From Scenedesmus sp. ARA3 (lineage: Eukaryota > Chlorophyta > Chlorophyceae > Sphaeropleales > Scenedesmaceae): a stretch of 26,573 nucleotides of DNA. The stretch is taken from the NCBI GenBank assembly GCA_004335835.1, contig RWJK01001164.1, positions 8,290 through 34,862 of the forward strand, given 5' to 3'. Of the stretch, positions 1 through 10,933 are shown one piece after another (positions within the stretch are counted from its first letter, which is position 1; every line of letters begins with the position of its first letter). The notes below the pieces were generated by a model that worked only from the letters and a program-made list of their open reading frames with translations, ran no database searches and was not told where the DNA came from. The translations under genes were made by a program, and so were the position numbers.

Positions 1-56
<56 letters not shown>

Positions 57-57
57 A
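1..57. repeat. CTG trinucleotide microsatellite at the left window edge
   Basis: About 18 uninterrupted CTG units run to the window edge and end in CAG directly before an exon-like sequence at 59. By comparison with the paralogous tract at 150-208, this is the 3' end of an intron of gene A, with the CTG run in the place of the polypyrimidine tract. Confidence 0.95.
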
Positions 58-58
58 G

Positions 59-136
59 AGGTCCGGCCCGCCAGGCGTGTTCATCGTGCTGTCAGGGCTG
101 GTGAAAGTGGAGCTGCTGCGCTGCAAGACACCAACC
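59..136 (+). repeat. Upstream duplicate of the 5' half of a gene A exon
   Basis: This 78-bp stretch matches 209-286 with the same preceding CAG acceptor, 150 bp upstream. Both encode the same residues, including GVFIVLSGLVKVE. All nine nucleotide differences fall at third codon positions. The copy then diverges into another CTG run and has no obvious 5' splice site, so it looks like a truncated exon. It could be an alternative exon, an ancient duplicate that stayed under selection, or a misassembled homologous copy. Confidence 0.8.
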
Positions 137-149
137 ATTGTTGACGAGC

Positions 150-150
150 A

Positions 151-206
<56 letters not shown>

Positions 207-208
207 AG
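150..208. repeat. CTG tract forming a 3' splice site
   Basis: About 18 CTG units end in TTGCAG, the acceptor for the gene A exon that begins at 209. The run takes the place of the polypyrimidine tract. Confidence 0.85.
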
Positions 209-3200
209 AGGTCCGGCCCACCTGGCGTGTTCATTGTTCTTTCAGGCCTGGTCAAGGTGGAGCTGCTGCGCTGCAAGACACCCACCAGCTACTTTGTGGG
301 AGTGGGCGGCAGCGTGGGCTACCTGAGCAGTTTGTTAGGCAGAGACCTGCCAGGTGTAGCGCTGGTGGCGGCCTTTGCGCAGGTGAGGACTGCTCTTGAT
401 ATAGTCATTTGCAACTACAGCACAGATCTGGTCTTGCAATTGGCTCATGATAAGGATGCCATGGGCGGCAAGCTGCCCACGCTGCGCAGTGTGGGCTACC
501 TGAGCAGTTTGTTAGCCAGGGACCTGCCAGGAGTGGCACTGGTGGCAGCCTTTGCGCAGGCGAGGCTGAGTGACTGATTTGCGCTATGTGTATACTCCAT
601 CTGACATAGATGCTCAAACCAATGTCGAGAATGATCGTGGGGCTACCTGAGCAGGTGAGGCACACTATGCCGCTGAACCTCACTGCTGCACCTGCCCATA
701 TGGCTGCTGGCCATAACCCTTGCTGAAGAAATGCCACCTGCCGACTTTTTGTTGCGCGCCGCTTTGCCGTCACAGAGCAATGCACGTGAGCGGGGGCCAC
801 TGCTGCTGCTGCTGCTGCTGCTGCTGCACCTGCCCATGCGGCTGGCATAGCTTGCTAGCGCCGCTCCCAAAAAATGCCACTCAACATTTGTTGTGTCGTT
901 GCAGGGCAATGCACTCGGTCGCGGGCCGCTGCTGCTGCACCTGCCCATGCGGCTGCTAGCAAGCATACGCCAGCGCGCAGCAGCAGCACTGCCAGCAGCA
1001 GCAGCAGCAGCACAGCTGGGGCCTTTTGGCCTTCAGGGCTACGACCCACCCTCATTCAGCGGTACAATTGGCGGTACAATTGGCGGTACAGTCAGCAGTA
1101 CAGAGCCCAGCAGTATGAATGCTGCTGCCTTTGCGCAGCTGCTGCTGGACATGCACCGGCAGGCTGGCGTACTGCTGCTGGACCGCATGGGGGATAGTGT
1201 GGTGCAGCACATGGCTGCACATGTGGAGGTGGCAGTACAGGTGGGTGCATGTGGCAATTGTACTGCTATATTTGTTACTGTTACTGTACTGCTGCTGGAC
1301 CGCATGGGTGACAGTGTGGTGCAGCACATGGCTGCACACGTGGAGGCAGCGGTACAGGTGGGTTGGTCCGCATGGGTGATAGTTTGGTGCAGCACATGGC
1401 AGCGCATGTGGAGGTGGCAGTACAGGTGGGTGTGTTTGTACTGCCTATGTACTGTGGATGTATTGTGAAGTGTTGTTGGACCGCATGGGTGACAGTGTGG
1501 TGCAGCACATGGCTGCACATGTGGAGGTGGCAGTACAGGTGGGTGTGTTTGTACTGCCTATGTACTGTGGATGTATTGTGAAGTGTTGTTGGACCGCATG
1601 GGTGACAGTGTGGTGCAGCACATGGCTGCACATGTGGAGGTGGCAGTACAGGTAAGTGCATCGTACTGCCTATGTACTGCTGACGTGCTGTTGCTGGGTT
1701 GTTGTGCCGCATGGGTAACATTGTGGTGCAGCACACGTGAAGGTGTGAATGCAGGTGGGTCCATGTGGCACTTGTACCGCTTATGTAGTGCTGCTGCTGG
1801 ACCGCATGGGTGACAGTGTGATGCAGCACATGGCTGCACATGTGGAGGTGGCAGTACAGGTGGGTTCTTGTGATACGTGTACTGCTGTTATTGTACTGCT
1901 GGCATACTGCTACTGGACCCGCATGGGTGACAGTGTGGTACAGCACATGGCTGCACATATGGAGGTGGCAGTACAGGTGAGTGACGTGTACTGCCTATGT
2001 GCTGCTGACGTGCTGTGGCTGGGTTGTTGTGCCGCATGGGTAACAATGTGGTGCAGCACACGTGAAGGTGTGAGTGCCAGTGTGTTCATATGGCACTTGT
2101 ACTGCTTATGTAGTGCTGTGCTGGACCGCATGGGTGACAGTGTGGTGCAGCACATGGCTGCACACGTGGAGGTGGCAGTACAGGTGGGTGCATGTGGCAT
2201 CCGTACTGCTGTGTTGCGCTGTTGTTGTACTGCTGCTGGAACGCATAAGTGACAGTGGTGCAGCACATGGCAGCACATGTGGAGGTGGCAGTACAGGTGG
2301 GTTCGTGTGGCACCTGTACTGCTGTTATTGTACTGCTGCTGGACCGCATGGGTAACAGTGTGGTACAGCACATGGCTGCACATGTGGAGGTAGCAGTACA
2401 GGTGGGTGCATGTGGTAGTTGTACTGCTGCATTTGTACTGCCGTTGGACCGCATGGCGTTTGGTGCAGCACATGGCTGCACATGTGGAGGTGGCAGTACA
2501 GGTGGGTGTGTTTGTACTGCCTATGTACTGTGGATGTATTGTGGAGTGTTGGTGTTTGTACTGCCTATATACTGTGGATGTATTGTGGAGTGTTGTTGGA
2601 CCGCAAGGGTGACAGTGTGGTGCAGCACATGGCTGCACACGTGGAGGTGGCAGTACAGGTCGGTTCATGTGTACTGCATATGTACTGCATGTGTACTTTC
2701 GAGATGCTGTACTGCAACATTGCATGGTGACATGCATGGTGCAACTGTCGGCTGCACCACGCTGTCACCAAGCAATTTGGCAGGACAGCATCACAATAGC
2801 ACACAAGCAGTGCATCAGCATGCCTGCACATGTGGAGGAGGGCGCAATTGGAAATTGTACTTCTGCTGTTGTACAGCTGCTGCTCTGCTGTTGCGCTGCT
2901 GGACTATATGGGTGACAGTGTGGTGCCACATACATCGCTGAATGCTGGAACCCATCTACACAACTGTCCACTGCTGCTGCTGCCACTGCTGCTGCTGCTG
3001 CTGCTGCAGGCCATCTTTGAATACGCTGCTCGGCTGCCGCCAGCCAAGGGTCATGCCCGGCTGCAGCGGCTGCTGGAGGCGCTGCTGGGCAGCAGCAGCA
3101 GCAGCAGCAGCGCGCTGGCAGCAGCAGGTGAGATTGGAATGGCTAGCTGATGTGCAGGGTTGTAGGCACTAGACTGGCCAGAAGCAGCAGCAGCAGTGGG

Positions 3201-4860
3201 GGCTGCAGGAGGCGCTGCTGGGCAGCAGCAGCAGCAGTGCACTGGCGGCAGCAGGTGAGCTCTAGGGATAGATGGGCAGCAGCACCAGCAGCAGCAGCAG
3301 GAGCAGCACCAGCGCACTGGCAGCAGCAGGTGAATATAATGTCTAGGCTCATGTTGCTGTCCTTGCTGCTCGCTGCATCACGGCGGCTCTTGTCGCAACG
3401 GCTGCCGGTTGCTTGGCAGTTGCATGACAGCAGGCACCGCTAGTGATGACTCTTATGGTAGTGCACACACTTTGAAGCTTTCAGTTTTAATCCCTAAGCG
3501 CCACAAACTGCTGCTGCTGCTGCTGTAGGCTTCGCTGACATGGCAGCAGCCAGCGGCAGTATTGCTGCAGACGCCTTTGCCCTGGCAACAGACAGAGACG
3601 CGCGCAGCAGCGGCAGCCTACGCACTGCGGCAGCAGCAGCAGCAGCAGCAGCAAGTGGCAATGAGCTGCAGGCAGCAGTGGCAGAGGCAGCACTGGCTCT
3701 GGTGATGGAGCGTGCTGCTGCTGCTGCCGTGCTGCTGCGGGGCCTGCTGCACACTGCAGACCTGGTCACAGTCGCCCCAGGTGGGCGCCACTTTCATTCT
3801 GTTGTTTTTGTTGCTTTTGTTACTTTTGTCGCATATAATTGTTATGTTGTACGTTGCCGGCTGGTGGGGAAAAGGACTGCTTCTGCTGGCATGTAGTGAT
3901 GTGTCCTGTTGCATGCTGCAACCTGCCTTTGCGGTAGAGATGCAGCAGACACTCGTCACCTGTTGTGTACACCTGCACCATTTGCCTTGTGCGCGCACAC
4001 GCCACTCACTGCAAGTGCTCTGCTGCTACCCCGCCGCCGCTGCTGCTGCTGTTCTGCAGGCCAGCAAGTCAGCCAGGGCTCTACAATGGTGCTGCTCAAC
4101 GGCTGCCTGCGCCTGCACAACAGCAGCAGGTTCAGCAGCAGCCTGCCACTGGACACTGCTGCTGCTGCTGCTGCTGGGCCTGCTGCTGCTGCTGCTGCTG
4201 CTGCTGGCAAGGCTGCAGCTTGCAGCAGCGCTGTCATGAAGCAGTTCAATGCACCTACACTGTTGGCGTGGGCACCAGAGCTGTTTGAGCAGCTAGAGGA
4301 CAGGTGCGGGCAATCTGGTTGTTATTGTTATTGTTATGTTGTTGACTCACCAACATTGATGACAATTCAACACTGCTGGTGTGAGGGCCTGAGCTGTTTG
4401 AGCAGCTGGGGGACAGGTGAGATTGTGCTGCAGGTGTTTGTTATCATTTTGTTGTTTATAGTACTACTGTTGTCACTGGCGTGGTTGGCGTGGGCACCAG
4501 CGATGTTTGAGCACCTGGAGGACAGGTGCGGGCGATCTGGTTGTTATTGTTATTATGTTATGTCGTTGATTCACCGACATAGTTGGCAATTTAACACGTC
4601 TGGTGTGAGGGCCTGAGCTGGTTGAGCAGCTGGAGGACAGGAGACGCTGTGCTGCAGGTGCTGCAGGTGTTACTGTTATTCCTTTGTTGTTATACATAAC
4701 ATTGTTGGCATTGTTGTACGACTGAAACGGCGTGCCAAAACGTGCATGTGCATAGCGATTTGTTTCAAAACTTGAAGTGCTGTGTGCAGTGCTCCATGAG
4801 AGCTCGCTGTGCAGGCCAAATAGTCAGATGCTCCTGGACATTGTTGTGATCACTAATTGG

Positions 4861-4895
<35 letters not shown>

Positions 4896-5186
4896 AGGTA
4901 TGACCTGCAGTTTGCGGTCTACACTGCCGGCCCCAAGGGGGCGCTGCTGCTGGTGACACCCAGCGCAGGTGGCAGCAGCAGCAGCAGCAGCGAAGCAGGA
5001 GACACAGCAGCAGCCGGCGGCGATGCAGCAGACAAGAAGCAGCAGCCACAGCAGCAGCAGCTGCAGCAGCAGCAGCAGCGGAGCAGGCATGGCGTGTTGT
5101 GGCAGCAGCCTGAGCGGTTGAGCTCTGTGCGGCCGCTGCACAAGACTGCAGCATCAGCGGTGGGGCCTGATCAGGATGCGGTGTGA
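209..5186 (+). CDS. Cyclic-nucleotide-binding-like domain protein, possibly a SOS1-type Na+/H+ exchanger tail (5' partial)
   Basis: Proposed exons are 209-382, 905-1240, 3010-3127, 3529-3780, 4060-4303 and 4898-5186. They sum to 1413 nt, giving 470 residues and a TGA at 5184-5186. Intron phases are 0, 0, 1, 1 and 2, and each donor matches its acceptor. Residues 1-85 resemble a cNMP-binding beta-roll: GVFIVLSGLVKVE, then GGSVGYLSSLLGRD, then LLLHLPMRLLASI. The usual phosphate-binding Glu and Arg are not visible, so ligand binding is doubtful. A second similar stretch occurs near residues 288-312 (VAPGQQVSQGSTMVLLNGCL). The middle is helical and Ala/Ser-rich; the tail is Gln-rich. The GS-x-x-G-x(4)-L-x-GR pattern recalls, from memory, the cytoplasmic domain of plant SOS1 exchangers, but no membrane segments lie in the window, so this identity is an inference. 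The 5' part lies beyond the left edge. Confidence 0.7.
489..571 (+). repeat. Downstream duplicate of the 3' half of the same gene A exon
   Basis: The sequence repeats the end of exon 209-382 (SVGYLSSLL...ALVAAFAQ) inside the following intron. Six of seven differences are at third codon positions; the seventh changes Gly to Ala. The true donor GTGAGG is GCGAGG here, a weak GC-type site followed soon by a stop. It is probably an unused exon-edge copy. Confidence 0.8.
683..861 (+). repeat. Duplicates of the 5' end of the gene A exon 905-1240
   Basis: Just before the true exon at 905, a copy at about 776-861 repeats its start, with an AGAG-CAATGCAC opening, a longer CTG run and then CACCTGCCCATGCGGCTG. 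A shorter copy of the leucine-rich part sits at about 683-710. The intron sequence between the copies (AAATGCCAC at 728 and 880) is repeated too, so the unit of about 150 bp includes intron and exon edge. The copy at 776 runs into an in-frame TAG. Confidence 0.7.
1174..2935 (+). repeat. Array of about 15 tandem copies of an exon 3' end plus its 5' splice site
   Basis: The last ~65 bp of exon 905-1240, encoding LLDRMGDSVVQHMAAHVEVA, is repeated down the next intron. Copy ends (last exon-like base) are near 1240, 1357, 1425, 1538, 1651, 1754, 1859, 1976, 2080, 2183, 2296, 2401, 2501 and 2658, with a degenerate one at about 2890-2935. Most are followed by GTGGGT; copy 5 has GTAAGT and copy 8 has GTGAGT. 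Spacing is 68-157 bp, commonly 103-117. The copies ending at 1425, 1538 and 1651 share 113-bp units that are nearly identical including intron. The copies ending at 1754 and 2080 share a truncated form with an in-frame TGA and belong to a ~325-bp higher-order unit. The copies ending at 2296 and 2501 carry frame-shifting deletions. Only the first copy fits the spliced frame; the rest appear intronic. Confidence 0.85.
3193..3330 (+). repeat. Two intronic copies of the 3' end of exon 3010-3127 with donors
   Basis: The exon end (GAGGCGCTGCTGGGCAGC..., then GCACTGGCAGCAGCAG followed by GTGAGA) recurs ending at about 3253 (GTGAGC) and about 3330 (GTGAAT). Each copy retains the exon-donor junction. 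The true exon is taken as the first copy because it joins in frame and phase to both neighbours. Confidence 0.75.
4304..4660 (+). repeat. Intronic duplicates of the 3' end of exon 4060-4303, as a ~223-bp double unit
   Basis: The exon end encoding WAPELFEQLEDR plus donor GTGCGG is followed by copies ending at 4416 (GTGAGA), 4525 (GTGCGG) and 4640 (GAGACG, donor lost). The first pair and second pair are offset by 222-224 bp and share intron sequence, so a two-copy block was itself duplicated. Confidence 0.75.
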
Positions 5187-5236
5187 GCAGCAGCAGCAGC
5201 AGCAGCAGCAGTGGGGCCTGATTAAGATGCGTTGTG

Positions 5237-5270
<34 letters not shown>

Positions 5271-5295
5271 GTGGGGCCCGATCAGGATGCGGTGT

Positions 5296-5330
<35 letters not shown>

Positions 5331-5416
5331 GTGGGGCCTGATCAGGATGCGGTGTGAGCAGCAGCGGCAGCAGCAGCAGCAGCAGCAGCAGTGGGGCCTG
5401 ATCAGGATGCGGTGTG

Positions 5417-5451
<35 letters not shown>

Positions 5452-5455
5452 GTAC
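5158..5455 (+). repeat. Minisatellite of five units spanning the stop codon of gene A
   Basis: The unit is TGGGGCCTGATCAGGATG, then CGGTGTGAG, then a run of 8-11 CAG triplets. Unit starts are near 5161, 5212, 5272, 5332 and 5392, so the period is 51 then 60 bp, always a multiple of three. The TGA inside the first unit is the gene A stop; the other four units lie in the 3' UTR. In another frame the block is open as MRCEQ-poly(Q)-WGLI repeats, and on the minus strand as Leu-rich repeats. I do not consider either of those coding. Confidence 0.85.
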
Positions 5456-6745
5456 ATCGGCACCTAACAAAGTGCTTTCTGACAGGACTGTGGTTCATTG
5501 AATGATGCTGGTTGAGGCTTTCCGGGCAGCTGCGCAGCAGTGAAAGCAGTTTGGCCGGCTGTAGAGCCAACGGCAGTTTTGCACGGTCAGTTGCGGCTGT
5601 CGCTGCAAGGGGAATGTTGAGATCTTCAATGTATAGTGAGTGAGCCTGTCTGTCTATGGTGTTGCTCTGTGGTGAGGGCTGCCCACAAGTGGGGTGCATG
5701 CTGCAAGCGTCATGCCACCATGGCATGAGCTGCACGTTGTACCCCTTGAATAATGAGCTGCTTGCGGTGCATTGCACATTTGCAGGCATTGATTGTTGGC
5801 GCAGTTAATTGGCTGCGCACTACTGATTTATTCCAAGCGTAAATTCAAAAATTCCGGCTTATATTTTGCATCTGTTGGATCTCAATGTCGAATGTTGTAA
5901 GGGCCTTGCCAACCAAAGCGATGACTGGTGTCTGCTGCTAAGGCAGCCCAGCTGGACAGCCACAGCATGTTGTTCGGCAGCAGCCCCCAACGCTCCCCTA
6001 CCCAATTGTAACTTTCCATAAAAATAACCTCGAAACCTAGTTTCCTCGGCACTCATTCTACCTTTTATCGCGCTGTACAGGAGTAGCAGCACCACAACAT
6101 TGAAGTTGAAGCAGCCATGCTGGTCCTGGGGGGGGGGGCCTTCTTGCCATGTGAGTACGCATTATGTCGCATGCGCTAGCAATGATGGACCTGCATGCAC
6201 GTTATAACCCTTAAATACGATGCTGCGTGGGACCTGCCAGTGACATGTTTTGGCGCGGGGTCAGCACATTGACTGCACGTATTGGCGCCAGGCAGTGTCG
6301 GACAAGAAATTTCAAGTACGTGTTTAACTGTTTCTCCGTATGATCAGCAAGCTGGTGACGTGACTGGGCTGGGACAGCATGTAGAGCTTGCGCAGGGCCA
6401 CCACGTCGTTTCGAGACCGTCAAAAAATCGACTTGAAAGACATTGAAAGCCTTCAGCCGCCCGGTAGCGTGGACGCGTGAAGGTGTAGAGGGTAAGCTAC
6501 GCGTCGACAGCAGAGAACGTAGTACAGTCAACGCGCATGGGGCGATGCAGACGGATATTGAGCTGTTTCTGGGTGTTCGTCTAGTCTGAATATACTTTGG
6601 CATGCCTGGGTGCTTGCCCCAGGCAGTGCCAGGCTGTCTTCTGCTGCATAGACCACACCAGTGCAGCAGCTGCTGCTGTGCTGTTGTCGTCACCCCGTCA
6701 ACTGTACACAGGCTCACGCTCATTTACGTTTCAATTGTCGTTGCA
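5456..6745. other. Intergenic region between genes A and B
   Basis: No convincing gene is present. It should hold the 3' UTR of gene A and the promoter and 5' UTR of gene B. TGTAA, the usual chlorophyte polyadenylation motif, occurs at 5896-5900 and 6006-6010, but neither can be assigned with certainty. An 11-G run lies at 6128-6138. A minus-strand open frame at 6211-6723 shows no recognisable domain and overlaps the expected promoter of gene B. Confidence 0.5.
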
Positions 6746-6746
6746 G
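6728..6746 (+). promoter_or_regulatory. Probable 3' splice site just upstream of the gene B start codon
   Basis: A T-rich stretch ending in GTCGTTGCAG lies 17 bases before the ATG at 6764. This suggests either an intron in the 5' UTR or an upstream coding exon, because the frame stays open upstream. Confidence 0.45.
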
Positions 6747-6763
6747 GCTGCAGCAGTGCAAAC

Positions 6764-9610
6764 ATGGCAGACTTGGCAGCACTGCAGCATTCGCTGTTGC
6801 CCCTGGATGCAGCGGTGAGCAACACTAGCTTGCTGTGGCAGTCCCTTGGCTGACATGCATCCGCACTGCATGTTTTGGTTGAGCTGTGTTGGTCATGGAC
6901 TGTTTGCTGAAGCCCCGCCGCACGTGCTGCGTCCAGGCTAGGTACAGCCAGCTATGTTCTGCTTGCACACAAGTGACACTCCCGTTACGGCAGCAAACTA
7001 GCGACACTGCCATTTGCAGCAGCAGGCCACACAACATCATGCCACATACCATACAGCAGCTGCCTTGCTGCGCTGCTGCCTCTACTCTTTGTGATGTTCT
7101 GTTATCTGATATGTCTGTCCTGCAGGAAGATGCCAGCCTTGGCCCATACACTGGCCTACTGCAGGATGCCATGGGTACGGCTGCAGCAGGCATGCCCTAT
7201 TCGGCTGCTGCAGGCATGCCCTACTCGACTGCTGCACTGCACGTGACCACTGCTGAGCTGAGTGGCGCCGACATGCTTCCCCAGGTGTGTATCAGCAGCA
7301 GCAACAGCAGCAGCAGCAGCAGCAGGGGCAGTCACAGCTGCCAGGCGTCGCAGCAGCACCAGCAAGCTGCTGTTTCCACACAACAGATCGTTTGCTTGCA
7401 GCTTAGTGTCTCACGTGCCCTGCCGAGTAAGCTTAGCTCATCATTTCATGTGTTTAAATGTTCACATGTTCACATGCGACACACACATGTTGTTCACATG
7501 TTCACATTGTTGTTGGCATGTGACATGTTCCCGCACATTTTCAAATGCAGGGGCTGACACCAGTCACAGGCCAGCTGCAGCAGCTGTTCGCAGATCACGT
7601 GCAGCTGCCTGCTCTGTTCTCTGCTCAGTATTCTGCTCAGTTCCAACAGGGTGACCTGACGTTTGAGCCATGGCACCAGCAGCTGTGGCAGCAGCAGCTG
7701 CAGCAGCCGCCGCAGCTGTGGCAGCAGCAGCTGCAGCAGCCGCCGCAGCTGTGGCAGCAAACAACACAGGAGCAGCTGCTGCGACAGACGCAGGAGCAAC
7801 TCATCTTGCAGCAGACACAGCAGCTGCAGATGCTGCAGCAGATGTTGCAGCCAACACAGCAGCAGGAGCCGCAAGTGAGGCAGCCAGCATACGTCCCACC
7901 AATAAGGGAGCGGTTTCCTGCAGGTGCGAAAATATGCATTGCACCGGCTGGCAGTGCTATCTCCCCGCCACCAGCAGCAGCAGGCAGCAGCGCAGGGCGC
8001 AGAGCAGCAGCCGCTGCAGCACAGTCAGAACATAACAATAACAAACCAGATCCCCCGGTGAAATACCTGCCGCCTGCTGCCTGGTGCAGCAGCAATGACA
8101 GGTCGCTGCTGAAGATGCGCGATGTGTTTATATGGGTGGCTGAGGCTTTGCAGGAGCTAGGGTTCAAGGCTTCAAGGGAGATGCAGGCTTATCAGGAGCA
8201 GCAGCAGCTGCTGCGGCAGCAGCGCAAGCGGCGGCGGGACCAGGGCGGCGAGGAGCCGCAACAGCAGCAGCCGCAGCAGCAGCAGCAGCAGCAGCGTAAC
8301 TTGTACAGCAGCCCTGAGACAGAGGATGCAGGCAATGATGCACTCACACAGAAGCAGCAGCAGCAGCAGCATGCAGATGAGGTGCTGCTGCAGCAGGAGA
8401 TCCTGCAGCAAGAGCAGCAGCAGCAGCAGGTGCATCAGCAGGAGGTGCATCAGCAGCTGCAGCAGCAGAAGCGGCGTCCACGGATGCCTTGCTTGGTTAT
8501 GGATGTGTGTGGCACAGGCAAGCGAGGCAGCAGCAGCGGCAGCGCTGAAGCACGCTCGCCACAGCCAGCGTCACAGCCAGCAGCATCCTCGGCAACTCCC
8601 GCGACAGCAGCAGCAGCAGCAGCGGCAGCAGCTGACTCAACTGCCGCCACCGCCAAGGAGGATCGCATAAAGTATGGCCGAGGCAAGAAAAAGGTGAAGC
8701 ACTTGGTGCAGGAGGTGAGCAGGTTACAGTTGCAGCGGCGCAATGCCATTGTGGGCTTGTTTGTGCAGTCGAGGCTGCTGCTGGCAGGAAGCAGCAGCAA
8801 TGACCCTGTAGCTGAAGACGCAGCGGCAGCAGCACTGCCAGAAGCAGCTGCAGCACCAGCTGCAACAGCACAACCAGCAGCAGCAGCAGCAGGAGCGGCC
8901 GGCAAAGCAGCAGCAGGAGCGGCAGCACTGCAAGGAGCGGCTGAGACGGCACCGTCAGCAGCAGCAGCAGGAGCACACGGCACAGTAGCGGCTGCAGTGA
9001 CAACAGCTGGCAGCGACTCTGATGGTCGTGCGAGCATGCCGGCGGCAGCAGCAGCAGCAACAGCTGCAGAAGGCAGCGCTGCTGCTGCTGCTGCTGCTGC
9101 TGCTGCAGCTGGGATGGGTCAGTCAAAGTCAACTGCTGATCAACTGCAGCAGCTCAAGCAGCAGTGGTCAGACCCATTGCTGTGGCAGAAGGCCTTCCTC
9201 ACTGTCAACGACCTCAAAACACTAGAGCGACACAGCTTTGAGCGGCGGCAGCAGCAGCAGCAGCGGCCAGTGCAGGCTGACATGCGCATTGTGTACAGCC
9301 AAGAGTCTGATGAAGATGAGCAGGTGCAGTTTGCTGCTGCTCTGGCTGCTGCTCGGCAGAAAGAGGCCAGCTCACAGGCATATGCAAAGATGATCAGCAC
9401 ATGCGCCACAGCCGCAGCAGCAGCGGTTGTGGTGCAGCAGGCATTGGCTGCTGCAGGTGTACTGAACCGGCTGCAGCAGCTGCTGCCTGATGCTGCTCTG
9501 CTGGCACTGGCTGATGGCTTACCTGGCTGGCAGCAGCAGCAGCAGCAGCAGCAGCGCACAACACTGACAGCAGCAGCAGTGTGGCTGGCATCAGCAGCAG
9601 CAGCAGCCGA

Positions 9611-9650
<40 letters not shown>

Positions 9651-10754
9651 CAGGGGGAGCTGCAGCTTGTCGTGCATGACGAGGCCATGAGGATGGGTGA
9701 TGCATTGCTGCTGCCACAACTGCCAACGGTAGAGGAAGGGTTGTCATATGTGAAGGCAAGGCGGCAGCAGAAGCTGCAGCAGGCGCAGCGGGCAGCAACA
9801 GCAGCAGCGGCAGTGAAGGCTCACATGGACAAGCAGCAGCAGGAGCAGCAGCAGCAGCTGGAGCAACAACAGCATGACCCACAAACACATGAGCAGGAGC
9901 TGGAGCAACAACAACAGCAGCAGCAGGAGCACGAAATGCAGCAGCAGACGCAGGAACAGCAGCAGCAGACGCATGACCAGCAGCACGATCAGCAATATGA
10001 CCACCACCAGCAGCAGCAGCAGGTGCAACAAGCACAGGATCAACAGCAGCAGCAGCACGACCAGGAACAGGAGACTTTGAAAGATGGTTTGGCGCTGCAG
10101 CAGCAACAGCAGCAGCAGCAAACATTGCAAAACCGTCAACAGGCACAGCATGAACAGGCACCTGCCACTGTGCAGTGCTTGACGCCTGAACAGGAGCAGC
10201 AGCTGCGGCAGTGCCTCAACACAGCCTTGTGGCACACACTCGAGTGGCAGAAGCAGCTGGCAGAAGCAAGCAGCAGCCTGCAGCAGCAGCAGCAGCAGCA
10301 GCAGCCCATGCTGCCAAGTGCTGAGGCGGCACCACAGGAAGATGCTGCTGCTGCTGCTGCTGCCGGTGCTGCAGCACAACTGCAGTTGCAGCCTGCTGAT
10401 GCTCTAGCAGCAGTAGCTGTAGCACCTGCTGACACGCCAGGTGCAGAGCCTGGTTGTTCTGCTACCAGCTTGCTTTGCTACTCTGCTGTCCCAGGTCCCA
10501 ACTTCCCTGTTGGTGACCCTGCAGCTATGGCTCAGCAGCAGCTGCAGCTGCACTATGCATTACTAGACAGTGAGGCGCATGCTGTAGCAGACACCATAAT
10601 CAGCGCTGCTGCTGACCATGGCTTTGACCAGCGTGCAGCAGCTGCTGCCCTGCCCGCAATGCTGCAAAGCACTGCAGAGGGCATGAAGCGGGTTGCAGCA
10701 AGCAGGCTTGACTCCATCAACCAGCAGGAGACAGAGCAGCTGCTCGCAGCACAG

Positions 10755-10786
<32 letters not shown>

Positions 10787-10895
10787 TGAGGCTGGCGCTG
10801 TGGCGGGTGACAGCAGCAGGCTGCGGCCCAGCACCCGCAAGCGCACCAGGAGGCAGATGCTGTCAGCCAGTGGAGAAGAGGCTCACTGTGCTCCT

Positions 10896-10933
<38 letters not shown>

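Noticed and set aside
1039..2737. Minus-strand repeat ORFs (CAAMCCTTLSPMR units) and plus-strand Cys/Trp-rich frames across the exon array
   Set aside because: They read through the repeated exon/intron units in wrong frames or on the wrong strand and have no splice or family support.
1174..2935. Mutually exclusive exon cluster as in insect Dscam
   Set aside because: The copies hold only the exon 3' end and donor; consistent acceptors before each copy are missing, several copies have stops or frameshifts, and phases do not fit.
1174..2935. CRISPR array
   Set aside because: The spacing is regular, but the spacers are themselves repeated, units are exon-derived and diverged, no cas genes are present, and the context is eukaryotic.
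4765..5463. Minus-strand open frame with long poly-Leu runs
   Set aside because: It is the reverse of the CAG minisatellite and the coding exon of gene A. Poly-Leu broken by TPHPDQAP is just the complement of the repeat units.
5176..5505. Plus-strand MRCEQ/poly-Gln repeat ORF
   Set aside because: It is out of frame with gene A, has no separate promoter or splice support, and arises because the minisatellite period is a multiple of three.
6211..6723. 170-codon minus-strand open frame upstream of gene B
   Set aside because: It has no recognisable domain, no splice context, and it overlaps the expected promoter and 5' UTR of gene B.
7494..10435. Large minus-strand frames over gene B rich in Leu, Ala or Cys
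   Set aside because: Triplet repeats open every frame on both strands. Only the plus strand gives consistent splice phases and a recognisable RWP-RK domain.
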